This document shows positions 1 to 12,639 of a DNA stretch of 64,000 bases, one piece after another. Every line of letters starts with the position of its first letter. Position 1 is the first letter of the stretch. Under the pieces are notes generated by a model. That model did not search any database. It worked only from the letters and a program-made list of their open reading frames with translations, and was not told the origin of the DNA. Location of the stretch: assembly GCA_037176905.1 (NCBI GenBank), contig JBBBWG010027312.1, positions 4,133-68,132 of the forward strand, given 5' to 3'. Both the position numbers and the translations under genes were made by a program. The DNA comes from Azolla pinnata (taxonomy: Eukaryota > Streptophyta > Polypodiopsida > Salviniales > Salviniaceae).

Positions 1-545
1 CTGAGAAGTTTTATCGTCTGTATCGTTTTTGCCAGATTTAGTTTTTTGAAGCTTCGCTGGAGCACAAGAAAAACGTTCCTATCGCGCATTCGGGATTTTT
101 CTTTTCTGTCTGTCTGCATTGGCTCTGCAGACATCGGATCCCCAAGCGGTCTGATCAAGCTTTCGGTGTGAACAGAGGAAAAAACCCGAATAAACTAACA
201 AAACCCAGCATCGAGATTTATGCTCAGCACAGAGCCCTGAACCTTAATTAAGCGCCGAGAGCTCTCCCCGATTAGCGTCGATGCATATACTGTAGCAAGC
301 GCGGCAATCCAGCGAAGATTCCGTTCTCCGATTCCCCCCCCCCCCGAAGAACAAGAATCCCTTCTGGGGGAAAAAGGAACCGTGAACCGAGGCTCTTGCA
401 ATCGAAATTAATCGCCATCGATCCCTTCTGGAATCTTTTCTAAAGGTAACAAGGTTCCAGAGAAAAGGCGGCTTTACTAAAACAATTCAAAAACAGAGAA
501 GCCAAGATAATTAATCAGCAGAGCATTCGTACTGGACCTCTGCTT
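1..545. other. Left edge, no gene recognised
   Basis: I see no convincing coding region. The only open frame, a 68-codon minus-strand one, matches nothing I know. A C-run at about 336-345 is present. The stretch ends where telomere-like DNA begins. Confidence 0.4.
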
Positions 546-706
546 AAAACCCTAACCCTAAACCCTATGTCCTAAACCCTAACCCTAAACCCCAAGGCCT
601 AAACCCTAACCCTAAACCCCAAGGCCTAAACCCTAACCCTAAACCCTAAGGCCTAAACCCTAACCCTAAACCCTAAGGCCTAAACCCTGACCCTAAACCC
701 TAAGGC
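546..706. repeat. Telomere-like CCCTAAA/CCCTAA array
   Basis: Alternating CCCTAA and CCCTAAA units are interrupted by a 'ggcct' or 'tgtcct' spacer about every 30 bp, giving an AAACCCTAACCCTAAACCCTAAGGCCT-type higher-order unit. It is degenerate and lies inside a gene-bearing interval, so it is interstitial rather than a chromosome end. Confidence 0.85.
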
Positions 707-1466
707 CTCAGCCCTAAGCCATGAACCCTGAACCCTGAACCCTGAATGCAGATCGATTTTTATTTGCCCACGATAACCATCATTAATCGATGAACCCAAA
801 ATTTTTGCTTAATCTCAATCTTGCCCTTTCTCAAGCTGCCCTCGTTAATCATGGATTAACATCTTCTTCTTTTGCTTTAATTAGGGAGTAATTGGGCCTC
901 AGCCCTAAGCCATTAACCTTGAACCCTGAATGCAATTAGGTTTTTATTTGCCCACGATAACCGTCATTAATCGGGGAACCCAAAATTTTGCTTAATCTCC
1001 ATCTTGCCCTTTCTCAAGCTGCCCTCGTTAATCATGGATTAACATCTTCTTCTTTTGCTTTAATTAGGGACTAATTGCGCCTCAGCCCTAAGCCATGAAC
1101 CCTTGAACCATGAAACCTGAACCCTGAACCCTGAATGCAGATAGGTTTTTATTTGCCTACGATAACCGTCATTAACCGAGGAACCCGAAATTTTGCTTAA
1201 TCACAATATTTCCCTTTCTCAAGCTGCCCTCATTAATCATGGATTAACATCTTCCTCTTTTGCTTTAATTAGGGACTAATTGGGCCTCAGCCCTAAGCCA
1301 TTAACCCTGAACCCTGAATGCGAATAGGTTTTTATTTGCCCACGAAAACCGTCATTAATCAAGGAACTCAAAATTTTGCTTAATTCTCTATCTTGCCCTT
1401 TATCAAGCTGCCCTCGTTAATCATGGATTAACATCTTCTTCTTTTGCTTTAATTAGGGACTAATTA
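707..1466. repeat. Four-copy ~185-bp tandem repeat
   Basis: Four copies start near 707, 895, 1077 and 1277. Each begins with 'cctcagccctaagcca' plus a few 'ccctgaa' units, then carries a common body with 'tttttatttgcccacgataa', 'aaattttgcttaat', 'ctttctcaagctgccct' and 'catggattaacatcttc', ending in 'ctttaattaggga'. Copies differ by scattered substitutions, so the array is not very recent. No reading frame runs through it. Confidence 0.85.
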
Positions 1467-1539
1467 AGCAAACTAATTAGCTTTCAAAACTCAGTCAAAA
1501 TTAGTGGTTTTTGGTCAAAATAAGAAAGTCGGTAAAAAA

Positions 1540-1985
1540 AGGATTTTGGATCAACGAAAAGCAAAAAAGCAAAAAAACAAAGCAAAGAATAAATTTGGGA
1601 AAATCGAACAAAAAAGAAAAACAAAAACAAAAACAAACAGGAACGATTTTTTTTATTATTATGATTTTTCCGGAAATTTGGAAGCTAAGACCAAAAAAAA
1701 AAAAGGAGCATGTTTTGTTTTAATTCCTTTTTTTTTATTTTTCAAAAAAGCAGAAACGAGGCAAAACAAAAAAAAAAGCGGATTTTCATTTCAAAAAGAA
1801 AAAAAACATTTCCTATTGAAATTGGAAATAATCAGAAAGGAAAATTTGAAAAAAAAAAGCTATCTTTTGTTCTGCGCTCTTTTTTTTTTCCCTCTCTTCT
1901 TTTTCTGTTTTTTTTTTTTCTGTTTTTGTTTTTTTGCTTTTTCCCTGTTTTTTTTTTCCTACTCTTTCTTTTCTTTCTGTTTCTA
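1540..1985. repeat. A-rich then T-rich low-complexity tract
   Basis: The stretch changes from A-rich (about 1540-1860) to T-rich (about 1870-1985) on the plus strand. The frames through it consist only of Lys or Phe runs and are not genes. Confidence 0.7.
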
Positions 1986-2004
1986 GTTCCTCTGTGGAAC
2001 AGAC

Positions 2005-2690
2005 GATGGGCGATGGCGATGGCGATCGCTCTGTGAAGAAGAAGAAGAAGAAGAAGAAGAAGAAGAAGGCGATGAGGATGATGATGATGATGATGCAGAG
2101 GAAGATGAAGATGAAGAAGGGAAGCAAACCCTAGCCGCCCAACTCTGCAGAGGGCGATGGCGTTTGCTCTGTGAAGAAGAAGAAGAAGAAGAAGAAGAAG
2201 AAGAAGAAGAAGACGATGAGGATGATGATGCAGATGAAGATGAAGATGAAGATGAAGAAGGGAAGCAAACCCTAGCCGCCCAACTCTGCAGAGGGCGATG
2301 GCGTTCGCTCTGTGAAGAAGAAAAAGGAGAAGGAGAAGAAGAAGAAGAAGAAGAGGAAGAAAGAAGAAGAAGAAGAAGAAGAGGAAGAGGAAGAAGAGGA
2401 AGAAGAGGAAGAAGAAGAAGAAGGCGATGAGGAGGATGATGATGATGCAGATGAAGATGAAGATGAAGATGAAGAAGGGAAGCAAACCCTAGCCGCCCAA
2501 CTCTGCAGAAGGCGATGGCGTTCGCTCTGTGAAGAAGAAGAAGAAGGAGAAGAAGAAGAAGAAGAAGAAGAGGAAGAGGAAGAAGAGGAAGAGGAGAGGA
2601 GGAGGCAGAGAATCATCGACCCTCCTCTTCACGGCCGTGGAGTCTCTCCTTCCATAGACGCAGCAGAGGCGATCGCTCTGTGAAGAAGAA

Positions 2691-2737
<47 letters not shown>

Positions 2738-2838
2738 AGAAGAAGAAAGAAGAAGAGGAAGAAGAGGAAGATGAAGAAGAAGAAGATGATGATGATGATG
2801 AAGGGGAGCAAACCCTAGCACTGCGGAGAAACCGTCGA
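2005..2838. repeat. GAA-rich higher-order repeat upstream of the GT14 gene
   Basis: About five units of 140-215 bp start near 2005, 2151, 2291, 2508 and 2665. A full unit has four parts: 'ggcgatggcgttcgctctgtg', a long GAAGAA run, a GATGATGCAGATGAAGAT block, and 'gaagggaagcaaaccctagc'. The last part includes an AAACCCTAG telo-box-like motif. GAA-run length varies most between units. The last two units also share an outer segment resembling 'cttcacagccatggattctctcc'. The array ends about 200 bp before the start codon of the GT14 gene and may overlap its promoter or leader. Confidence 0.8.
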
Positions 2839-3030
2839 ACCCTGCTTCTCTTCACAGCCATGGATTCTCTCCACGGTAGGGTTTCGCAGGAGCTTTGAAG
2901 AGGCGGTGGAAGCTCGAAGGCGTCCATATTAGGGTTTCTGGAGAGCGCAGCTTCTCTCTCGCTTTGTGCTAGAGCCGTTCCAGAGGTCCTTCTTTCTTCT
3001 TCTTCTTCTTCTTCTTCTGCATCGGCAGCT

Positions 3031-3246
3031 ATGGACATCAGGAAATGGTTGCTCCCGCTCCTTCTCAGCTCTGCGCTCTGCTTCTTCCTCCTCCTCCTCC
3101 TCAACAGAACCTTCAATGCATCGTCGTCTTCTTCTTCTGCTTCCCAGCAAAGCAACGCCTTCCTGTCGAGCTTTCTCTCCTCGTTCCCATCGACGAGAGA
3201 TCCTGATAGTCTCCTCATCGAATCCAAACTGCATCCTCAGACGCCC

Positions 3247-3281
<35 letters not shown>

Positions 3282-5782
3282 GCCACCATCGGATTCGTCT
3301 TCGTCGAATCCTTCCGCACCTCGGCCGCTCGTCTCTGTCGATCCGCCTTGCTTGGCCTACTCCATTTCGGGCTCGAAAGGAGATGGCCTGCAGATGAGAA
3401 GAACGCTTCTGGCTCTGTATCACCCGAGGAATCAATACGTTCTCCATCTCGACCGCGAAGCCCCGGTTCACGAGAGGATTGAGCTCATCAGGTTTGTGAA
3501 GTTCCATCCCATCTTCGCCCAGCGAGGGAACGTCCATGTCATCGCGAGGTCGAATCTTGTGACTTACAAGGGCCCCACCATGGTTGCTTCTACACTCCAT
3601 GCTGCGGCGACTCTTCTCAAGAAAAGCAAAGATTGGGATTGGTTCATCAACTTGAGTAGCTCCGATTATCCGCTTGTCACTCAAGATGGTATGTTGCCTG
3701 AAACATTCCTTTCAAATCTACTAATGATAGGATAGATTTTTTGTTATGGTATGCGGAAGAGAGTGTGTGTGCGTGATCTGTTACCGATGTATGTAAGAAA
3801 GAGAGTGATCTGTTACTAATTTCTGTGAAAAATAGAGTGATCTGTTACCAATGTATTTTCAGAAAGGGAATGATCTATCGTTAATTTCTGTGAAAAGTAG
3901 AGTGGTCTGTTACCGATGTGTGCAAGAAAGAGAGTAATCTGTCACCAATGTGGGTGAGGAAGAGAGTGATCAGTTACCAATGTGTGTCAGCAAGATAGTG
4001 ATCTGTTACTAATTTCTGTGAAAAATAGAGTGATCTGTTACCCATGTGTGTCAGACAGTGATCTGTCACTAATTTCTGTGAAAAGTAGAGTGATCTGTTA
4101 CCAATGTTTGCAAGAAAGAGAGTAATCTGTCGCCAATGTGGGTGAAGAAGAGAGTGATTTGTCGTGGTATATGAGGTAGAGAGCGGTTTGCTACCAGCAT
4201 TAATAAGAAAGAGTGATTTGTCACAATGTATGTGAAAGAGTGATTCGTTGCCGATTTGTGAGGAAGAGAGTGATTTATTCTCAATTTTTGAGAGGTTTGA
4301 CTTGTATCAGTTCGGTTTGGTTTTGGCTTCGAGTTTGGCTTAACGGTTCTAACTGCGGTTTAGACAGTTTAAATGGCTTGAAACCACACATTATTTTAAG
4401 CGGTTTGAATGGTGCAAATGGCTCAAATGGTTTGGTTTGCATCAACGTTTCGATAGTTTGTTTGAGTTTCAAAAAATTTGAACGGCTCTGTTGAAACAGT
4501 TTGTTCAACCCGAACTGAACTGTTGCCGATACGTAATTATGATAAAGGAACATTCCTAAATATATTAGGGTTTAGACTGAGATAAACCCATTTAAAGTTC
4601 TGTGGGTTGTACGTTGGGTCTCCAGACAAATTAGAAGAGGGTTGTACGTTGGGTCTCCAGAAATGATTGGTTGTTGATATTACAATCATAGAAATGCGAC
4701 AAGATGTTATGATTCCTGATTGTAAAGACAGTGCTCACACCAATAATTATTATTCATCAATGGCTATGCAATGCTGGATTAACTTTCCTTCCCTTCTAAA
4801 TCATTGTCTTTGTTGTATTTTTGCCAGACTTGCTGTACGTGTTGTCATTTTTACCTAGAGATTTGAATTTTCTCGATCATACAAGCAATCTTGGTTGGAA
4901 AGAGTATGAACCTACTGACTATATGAGGATTGTTTTCTGTTTTGTGTCTTGTAACATATTTAATTGTAGTGTACATTTTGGGCAGGTACCACCGAGCAAG
5001 ACCCATCATCATAGATCCTGGATTGTACATGTCAAAGAAATCTGACATATTTTGGGCTTCAGAGAATCGAGGCATACCAGATGCCTTCAAATTATTCACA
5101 GGTAATACACACAGCAGCATTGCTTAAGTATGGTTTTTAGATGTTTGGCATCGGTTATTTATTTGCTAGCATATCATACATTTCTGTAGATATGTTTACG
5201 ACTGTTAATTATTTGGATTTTTTTATGATTCTTGACATAACCACAATGCTATTCTCGTGCTGGATTACAGGTTCTGCTTGGGTTATCCTAACTCGATCTT
5301 TTATAGAATATTGTATCTGGGGTTGGGATAACCTCCCCCGGACTTTACTGATGTATTACACTAACTTTGTATCGTCACCAGAGGGGTATTTCCACACCAT
5401 AATCTGCAACAGCCAAGAATTTAGCAATACAACAGTCAATCATGATATGCATTACCTCAAATGGGACAATCCACCAAAGCAGCACCCCATTGTGCTTTCT
5501 CTCAACGATTTCCAAGCAATGAACGAGAGTTGTGCACCATTTGCAAGGAAATTTCTGATGGATGATCCTGTACTCGATAAGATTGATGCTGACTTATTGG
5601 GTCGGAAGGATGGGTTCCCAGTACCTGGTGGATGGTGCATTGGTGAAGGTAGTGAAACCGATCGTTGTGAAGTTATTGGAGACACTTCCCTGTTAAGACC
5701 AGGATCGGGCTCCAGGAGGCTAGGGAGCTTGATATTGGATCTGTTGTCAACTGAGAAATTTCGAGCGAATCAATGCAAGTGA
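3031..5782 (+). CDS. GLCAT14: Beta-glucuronosyltransferase, GT14 family (GlcAT14-like)
   Basis: Four exons: 3031-3688, 4828-4903, 4986-5101 and 5271-5782, all GT-AG with matching phases, giving 453 aa. This is close to the roughly 450 aa of Arabidopsis GlcAT14 proteins. It is a type II Golgi membrane protein with a short cytosolic tail, a signal anchor at about residues 8-24, then a Ser-rich stem that includes a (TCA)n-coded Ser run near residue 73. The Core-2/I-branching catalytic domain follows. Family hallmarks are YVLHLDREAP, WDWFINLSSSDYPLVTQDD, FLPRDLNFLDHTSNLGWKEY, PIIIDPGLYM, CIWGWDNLPRTLLMYY, SSPEGYFHT, WDNPPKQHP and GGWCIG near the C terminus. By family knowledge it adds glucuronic acid to arabinogalactan-protein glycans. 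The start is the first ATG after a TTC-rich leader. Intron 1 (1.1 kb) holds a minisatellite. Confidence 0.93.
3750..4290. repeat. Intronic minisatellite, ~33-bp degenerate unit
   Basis: Inside GT14 intron 1, a unit resembling 'agagtgatctgttaccaatg' followed by 'tgtgtaagaaag' recurs roughly 15 times with many substitutions and indels. A separate direct repeat of 'gttgtacgttgggtctccag' lies at about 4605-4662 in the same intron. Confidence 0.75.
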
Positions 5783-7953
5783 TGGTGAAGAAGTTTCTAA
5801 TGCTTCTTGAGGTCTTCCCCACTGTTGTCTTTTGTTTTGTATATTGTAACCAGGAGCACATCATCCAATTGGTGTAGGCTGCATGGCATTGTATCTAAAG
5901 AAGAGAAACCGCTGGAAATAATCTGTGTTACATTCTATGTATCTATATATGAAACAAAAGAAACAGGAGGAAATCTGTGATCCTCTGTATGAAAGTCAGA
6001 TAGTTCAGTGTGGAATGCTTTTTTGACGGTGGTTACCAGTTGTATCCATCAACGTAAACCAATACACTTTATGTTAATATTTCTTACAAAATCAAAGTAC
6101 TGTGTAAAGAGATGTTTTACCAATGTTTTTTGGTACTGGCTTCACCAGGGGAAGCCAGTTTTGAGTTGCACAGATCGGTATCTGAAGTGCCCCCACTTCA
6201 TGGTTCTAGCCTTCTCCAGGCATACAATAGAAGTGCTTTGGGATTCTGAAGTTTGAACCTAAACCTTATAAACCCTAGATCACCCAATCTAATCCGTACT
6301 AAACCCTAGATCACCCAATCTAAATCTTTATAAACCATTTGATGCATGAAATCATCATTTCTGTGAGCAGAACTCCGATCTTTTGTCGATCGCTTCATAA
6401 CATCTGTTTTATGCTCACAAAGCGAGTGCATTTAGTTTATCCGTAACAGCACAACAAACCTAAAAAAGCAATTAAATTGTTCTGTCGGTGGCTTAATAAT
6501 GATGTAGTTATCATGGTAGGTGGAGTGGTGTTCTCGACTTGCAAAACAGCTTCACAAATTGTAAAGTGAGAGGTGTTGATCTAATCCTCGCTTGATCACA
6601 AGAAAAAGCTCAAGCTCACGTCGGTGTGTGCGCTAGCCAGCCAGTTAGGTTGAACAGAAGGGTTGGTTGGTGCACAAAATGTGGAACAATAGCCGGTATC
6701 TTGTTCATAATCATGCACTTCTATCACATTCATAGCCTTTGGAGCTAATCAATTGAGTCCGTAGGGTGTGGCCCCCAACACATGATTAGAGATCCAGTGC
6801 CTGGTCTTGATCACCCAACGAATCGCTTGTATTTGGGAGAGGGAGGACAAGCGTGATAGGTATTGCAATTTCAGAATGTATACAATAGAGTGCCTCATCC
6901 GAAAATATCATGCTGATAGAAAGATTCATTTCTTTGGAAAAAGGAAGAGAGAATGGTGTTTCATGTTCATGACGACGCTACGCAAATTACTGAACTGACT
7001 ACTCTCGGACTTGATGTTTTTGATTGGAGATGAATCGAAAGCAAGAAGATCGCAGCCGTCGATAACTTTAACAACGGGCATCATTCGATTCCTTTGGACA
7101 GAAATGAATAAGGTCACCGCTGCCTAAAAATAATTATACTAAAGTTACACGTCTTCTTCACATGACGATATACGCGAGTATCGGTCTTGTTGAGTTGATT
7201 TGATCACGAGCAGAGCTGTAGAGTTGTACTTGAACATTAAATAACTAATGAGTAGGATCTCTTTGGGAGTTCTCTACGAATAACTAATGATAGGATCTTC
7301 TATAATCACATTAAAAATCACACAACCTTGCGATGCTCTCAGTCTTCAGGCTACGCTAACACGTCTTTACATACACACTAAGTTGCAATTAATGACAAAT
7401 GTTGTTGATAAAGAGGTTTGGTGGTCAGAAACATTACGATGAATCTCGGAGTGAAGGCATTATGTGCTTCTATAAAATTCAAAGGGGACCCAAATCTTCA
7501 ATTCAGGCTTTAGCTTCAAGTTGGGGTCCCACTCCCTCCTTTCCATAGCTTTTTCTAAGCAGCAAATCCTTTCATTAATGAGGCTTCAATCGAGCCCGTT
7601 CTAACACAGACGTTCTAACCCACCAGATGTGCCACCGAGTAATAGATCGATGCATGTGCAGGAGTGCATGGGTCTGAATCGACAACGTGGACAGTCTCCC
7701 GAGATCTCTTTAAGAAAAGCTGCAGATCTTCTTTCGAGCAGCCCTTCGCCACGAAAAAAATAGCCAGGGCACCAGACTTCCAAACTGTAGGTCATTCGCC
7801 AAAGAAGAGTACCAAGAGGAGAAACCGTCCCACAAGAGTGTTAAGGCGGGAAACATTCATACTACGGCGGCATGTTACGATCCAGATCTCCGCTTGTTCT
7901 CGGTCCGTTTCTATACATTGTTTTCGAAAGACAGAATGCTCGACTCGATGTAT
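5783..7953. other. GT14 3' flank and intergenic DNA
   Basis: The first few hundred bases are probably the GT14 3'UTR. Near 6256-6330 there is an imperfect repeat of 'aaaccctagatcacccaatcta'. Beyond that I recognise no gene, RNA or transposon. Confidence 0.5.
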
Positions 7954-8225
7954 GAGAACTTGCGATAAACGCAGAGTTGTCTGGATCGGTGACAAAAAGC
8001 TTTCAGTAGCAGGATTTCATTCACTGTGTCTGCGGAGATCGATCGGGGGACATTTTACTCAATGTACAGCAGGGGCCCTCGATGTAATTGAGAACTTGCG
8101 ATAAACGTAGAGTAGTCTGGATCGGTGACAGAAAGCTTTCAGTAGCAGGATTTCATTCACTGTGTTTGCGGAGATCGATCAGGGGACATTTTAGTCAATG
8201 TACAGCAGGGGCCCTCGATGTAATC
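7954..8225. repeat. 136-bp tandem duplication
   Basis: Copy 1 (7954-8089) and copy 2 (8090-8225) both begin 'gagaacttgcgataaacg' and end 'ggggccctcgatgtaat'. They differ at only a handful of positions, so the duplication is fairly recent. It has no coding context. Confidence 0.85.
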
Positions 8226-10298
8226 CTTGAAGACAATTGCCTTGTCTCATGAACAAACTGACCATCAAGACACAAGCCCTTTGACTTTGCTTTTCTTCAG
8301 CCTCTCTCTCTCTCACACACACTCTATAGGCTATAAAACCTCCTTTGAGAGGACTACTCTCTTTAGTCCATATACCAAATGGCATTGAGCTTATCCATTC
8401 ATCGGCTTTAGCTACGATACATTTGTGTGTCGCTCTGATCGATGACTCATTCCTATGCATATATATACATATGTGGTGGTTCACTAGTCATTTTAAGACA
8501 TAGTTGCTAAGCCCATTCCTACACATATACATTATTATTACACAACAAAAGAAGAAGAAGAAGAAGAAGAAGAAGAAGAAGAAGAAGGAGAAGGAGAAGA
8601 GAAAGGCATATATACCTGATGATGCTTGATGTTTTGAAGGTCATGAACTCCATAGCCCATCGTAGCTTGCAAGAGTCACGGCCAACATCTTCTAAAGGCA
8701 GCCGACTGAATTTCAGCTAGGGCCAAAAACAACAACAAAGACAAACAAAAGGCTCAACGAATGCCGCCCGAAACGCATGACATCCAAGTTGTTAGGTGGA
8801 TATATATGATTCCCTCTCACCTTTAGTTCACGTTCTCGGAATAGATAGAATAGAGATCACAAGCTCATGTGACCTTTTACCGTCAAAAGTTCCTTGTATT
8901 AAAGGGAAAAAAAAAATCTACCGATTAGAACCAGATGAATCAATTGGTCTCCATTGGCTCCGTGTTCCTTTGATACTCCTCTTTGATTTGATTCTCAGAT
9001 GCATATGCAGGCGAAGGCTTTTCTCTTCGAAAAGATTCAGCTCTTGTAACAGAAAGATTAGCAATCACATTGTAGAGAAGAATGCAGTAATTCCATCTTG
9101 CTTGTTGCTTTCTTTCAGCTATAGATTTGGATGGTCCACTCCCTGAGAAACAAGGAGAGTGTTAGCTGTGCTTGCCAGTAATAATTGACAGAACATACAG
9201 TGTGCACCAACAGGGAAGGACAGCAGAAATGACATCACATTTGTACTAGGGAAGAAGTACTGGAAATATGAGAGGAACTGGAGGCTATGGTACTTTGGTT
9301 ACCATGCATTACAAGCTTCGCTTCTTGAGAATATGAGCCCTAACACTGACAAGTATGGAAACTTGGGGATTCAGATAAGACAAAGGCCAAGTCCAACACA
9401 GAGCTGTGGATAGATCCTATCCTGTTGGGTTACGGATGATAAAGTCAACATCAACTCCCATCCTTAGAACCCCAGATTTCACATAGAGTCGATTGACCTA
9501 GGGTTCAATGCAAGCCCTTGAATCAGCAAAGTCAATATAACCTCCCTCCCCCAAGCATCGCATCCCACATTTGGCTTAGATCCTGCTGCGCTAGCTGAAA
9601 TTCGAAGGCCTTCTTGGAAAGGTCAACATTCAAGGAGAAGCGTCACTTCACATCTGTGAAGGCGAGAGTACCTAAAAGTCAAGACAGCACAAGGAAAAAC
9701 AGAGGCGCTATCATATTCGTCGCTAATAAGAGTCTACCTTATGTATCTCAAACAAGACAAGAGAAGTATGGACTAGGCAACGATACCTGCTGAAAAAGTT
9801 AAAGGGCCATTATTGGCTTGGATGTTATATCGCAACCAAATTTGGCTGGAAGTTCAAAGCCACAGTAATAATATACAGATTCCCAAAGTTTAACCCCGGA
9901 AAGCTGCCTTCTTCTAGCAGAACATTTGTTTCTCTTCTTTACACCAACACGGTTCCACACAGAAGAAGACGAAGACGAAGAAGAACATTTGTTTCTCTTC
10001 TTTACATATTTGTCTTGTTGAAAAAACCACGTTTAATTAAGTACAGAATCCACTTCTTTTAAGCAAGATGTCTTTACACTGAAAGAAAAGATACAACGGA
10101 GAAGGGAACTCACTAGATTTGGGCATGGCTATATTTCTGTATTGGCCATAGCATGATAAAAGATGGAGAGGAGAGCCCATATATATTACATTTGAAACGG
10201 AGAGAAAGAGAGAGAGTAAAAGAGAATGGAGCTATGCTAGGTGCATACAAGACTTGATTCTTTTGACTGAAAAAGAAAGAAAAAAATTCAGCTCTTGT
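8226..10298. other. Intergenic DNA with a GAA microsatellite
   Basis: A (GAA)n tract lies at 8551-8600. The rest has no recognisable gene. The part next to 10299 should hold the 3'UTR of the minus-strand TMEM128-like gene. Confidence 0.5.
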
Positions 10299-12509
10299 TC
10301 ATTCTGCTGAACGGATATAGAGACCTCGCAGAGCATCCATGTCTAGCCTCATGTTCACATACGGAATAACATATGGAGCTACCACCGCCGCCGCCATGAA
10401 GAGTGTGAACTGCAATATCCAAAGAACTGATAAGAGACATTATCTTCATCTTCAGTTTAATAGACATCTTCACAACATCATCATCATCATCATCATATCA
10501 CACACTTTACATGGAAGGCATATACATCACACAAAAGCTAATGACTTCCCACCTAAACTCTAGGCATGTGATCAATACAACTAATAATGGATCTACACCA
10601 CATACAATCCAGACAGGGTTGATTGTATGCTATACATACAAGAAAAGTTTGAAAAACAAACTCGTATAATATTTCATGCGGATACAAAGCGATATGCGGA
10701 GAATACAGACGACCTAGGGCCTGTCACAAATATACATACTCGGACCTGTAACTCATTGTATATTTCCTCAACAAATATCTACACTCACCAGCATAGGTAA
10801 GGTTAATAGCTTCCAAATAGGCCACAGAGCATGAGAAAACCTGATCAGTACAAAATCCATATCAAGTCAGGATACGATTCTTCCAATGTAAGTTAAACAA
10901 GAATTGCATTCTTTGATGACAGAAAAGCAAAAGAGAGGAGCGAGTGTAGATGTGTCCAGTACGACGTTTCAAAAGAGTTCTGAAGGTACGCAAAGAGACT
11001 AATTCATTGTTATATGAATGATGAATAAGAATGGCTTGACATGATGCTTACAAGATATAAGTTGCCAATCCAAGCAAAGTGATTGCTGGCACGGCACCAG
11101 GTGCTATAATTTCCAACCGTTCTTCTGCTTTCTTTATAGTTCGTAAGCGAATTGTGAGGTATAAAAAGATGGCAAGGTTCAGGAGGAGGCAGATAAGACC
11201 TAAGTTCAAAGAAAACCTGCACACAAGTGAACATATAATGTCAACAACCAAGGAAATTTAGCCCATGTCTTTTACATCTTTCACAATGAAATGCAAAATA
11301 ATCTTACAATTAGTTTCACAAGTATCACATTTGAAAACCATACTACAATTGGTTGTGGAAAGCCAGCTACTGCTAGCTACTATTACAACTGGATCTACTG
11401 CCTTTCGTTCAGCCAGAAACAGTTAGGCAATGTCGGCATTCTGTGATGCAGGCACCAGCATTAGTGAAACATTTTCTGTTACACGGAGGCAATGTGTAAT
11501 AAAAACGTGAATGGGGGATATCTACAGAGAGCTTCCTCGTGTCATAAACACATCGATTCAGATAAATAAGCTATTAAAAACTCCACGAGACATGCAAATA
11601 AATCACATCCGAATAAGAAGTGTACTCGAAGGAACAAGTTCCACACCAGAAAGTCTTAGAGATAAGGAAGAGACTCAAGGAAACTAGTATAATTAGCATC
11701 GATTGAAATGTCTCTCTAACCACATTTATTTTGATGTGACTTACCATTGTGAAGATAGAGATTAAACAACAAAACGGATTTCTAAGCATGTGTACAATAC
11801 TTTAGCCAATGTATAGCATATACTTTATATGCAATATAACAGGAGAAAAACAGATAAAAAATTACGAAATGTGAATGGATTAGCGAGAAGCTAAACCATG
11901 CAAATGAAGGTATGCTCGGCACTACTATGAGCAGAAACACAGTTGAGGAACAACAAATCCACAACCGGCAAGGAATGGGAGAATTTAGTAGAATGCTTCT
12001 TTTAAACATGTGAAACAACCGACCAAGCTTACATATAATTCTAACGAGGCAGATTCAAACGGCGGAAACACGGAAAATTTGTGTACGCGTCAGAAGAAAA
12101 TACAGGTAATCTCTCGAATTTGTGAAGATTTTCACCTTCGGATTCGCAGATCTGAAGAGAGAATGGTGATCAAATTGTTCCGGAAATCACCGTAATAGAT
12201 GATGAAAACGGAAGAAGCGGTCCACAGCAGATTTTCGAGCCTTTTTCTCCAGGAAAGGGTGAAGGAGAGGGTTCGAAGATAGTTCACATAGTCGACGGAA
12301 GGAGTAGGGATAGAAACAATGTTTCTACCGCTAGTACAGTGGACATTCGATGAAGGAGATAATGGCGATGACGAGGAGGGGGAGGCAGAGATCGACGGGT
12401 TCGAGCCAAGCACGTTACTTTGCATAAACTGCTGCTGCGATTCAACTTCGATGTACTGCGAGAAGGTAGTGTACCTGGAGGATCTGGTTTTCACCAAGCA
12501 GCTAGACAT
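10299..12509 (-). CDS. TMEM128-family four-pass membrane protein
   Basis: Four exons on the minus strand: 12509-12136, 11216-11052, 10840-10789 and 10409-10299. Borders are GT-AG and phases agree, giving 233 aa. A polar Ser/Pro-rich N-terminal region of about 90 residues precedes four hydrophobic segments. The first reads LLWTASSVFIIYYGDF, followed by LGLICLLLNLAIFLYL, then AVPAITLLGLATYILF, ALWPIWKLLTLPMLFTLFMA and a C-terminal tail MDALRGLYIRSAE. The order and motifs (W..AS...YY.DF; LIP-T; ALW..W......LLFT.FM) match the metazoan TMEM128 family (165 aa in human), whose function is poorly known. It is presumably an endomembrane protein. I recognised the family from motif layout, not from a search. 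The upstream 500 bp is GA-rich and probably carries the promoter and leader. Confidence 0.85.
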
Positions 12510-12639
12510 GGCCGAGAAACGCCTTGCGGCAGTGGAGGCGACGGAGAGAGGGAAGGCAAAGGGGGGAAACGGGGGAGGAAAGAGAACGGGAAACGGAGAT
12601 CAGTACAACGGGGACGAAGAAGATGGAGGATATGGAGGA

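Noticed and set aside
2164-3234. Glu/Asp-rich, Ser-rich and Phe-rich frames
   Set aside because: Products of GAA/GAT repeats; they overlap the GT14 leader and first exon in wrong frames.
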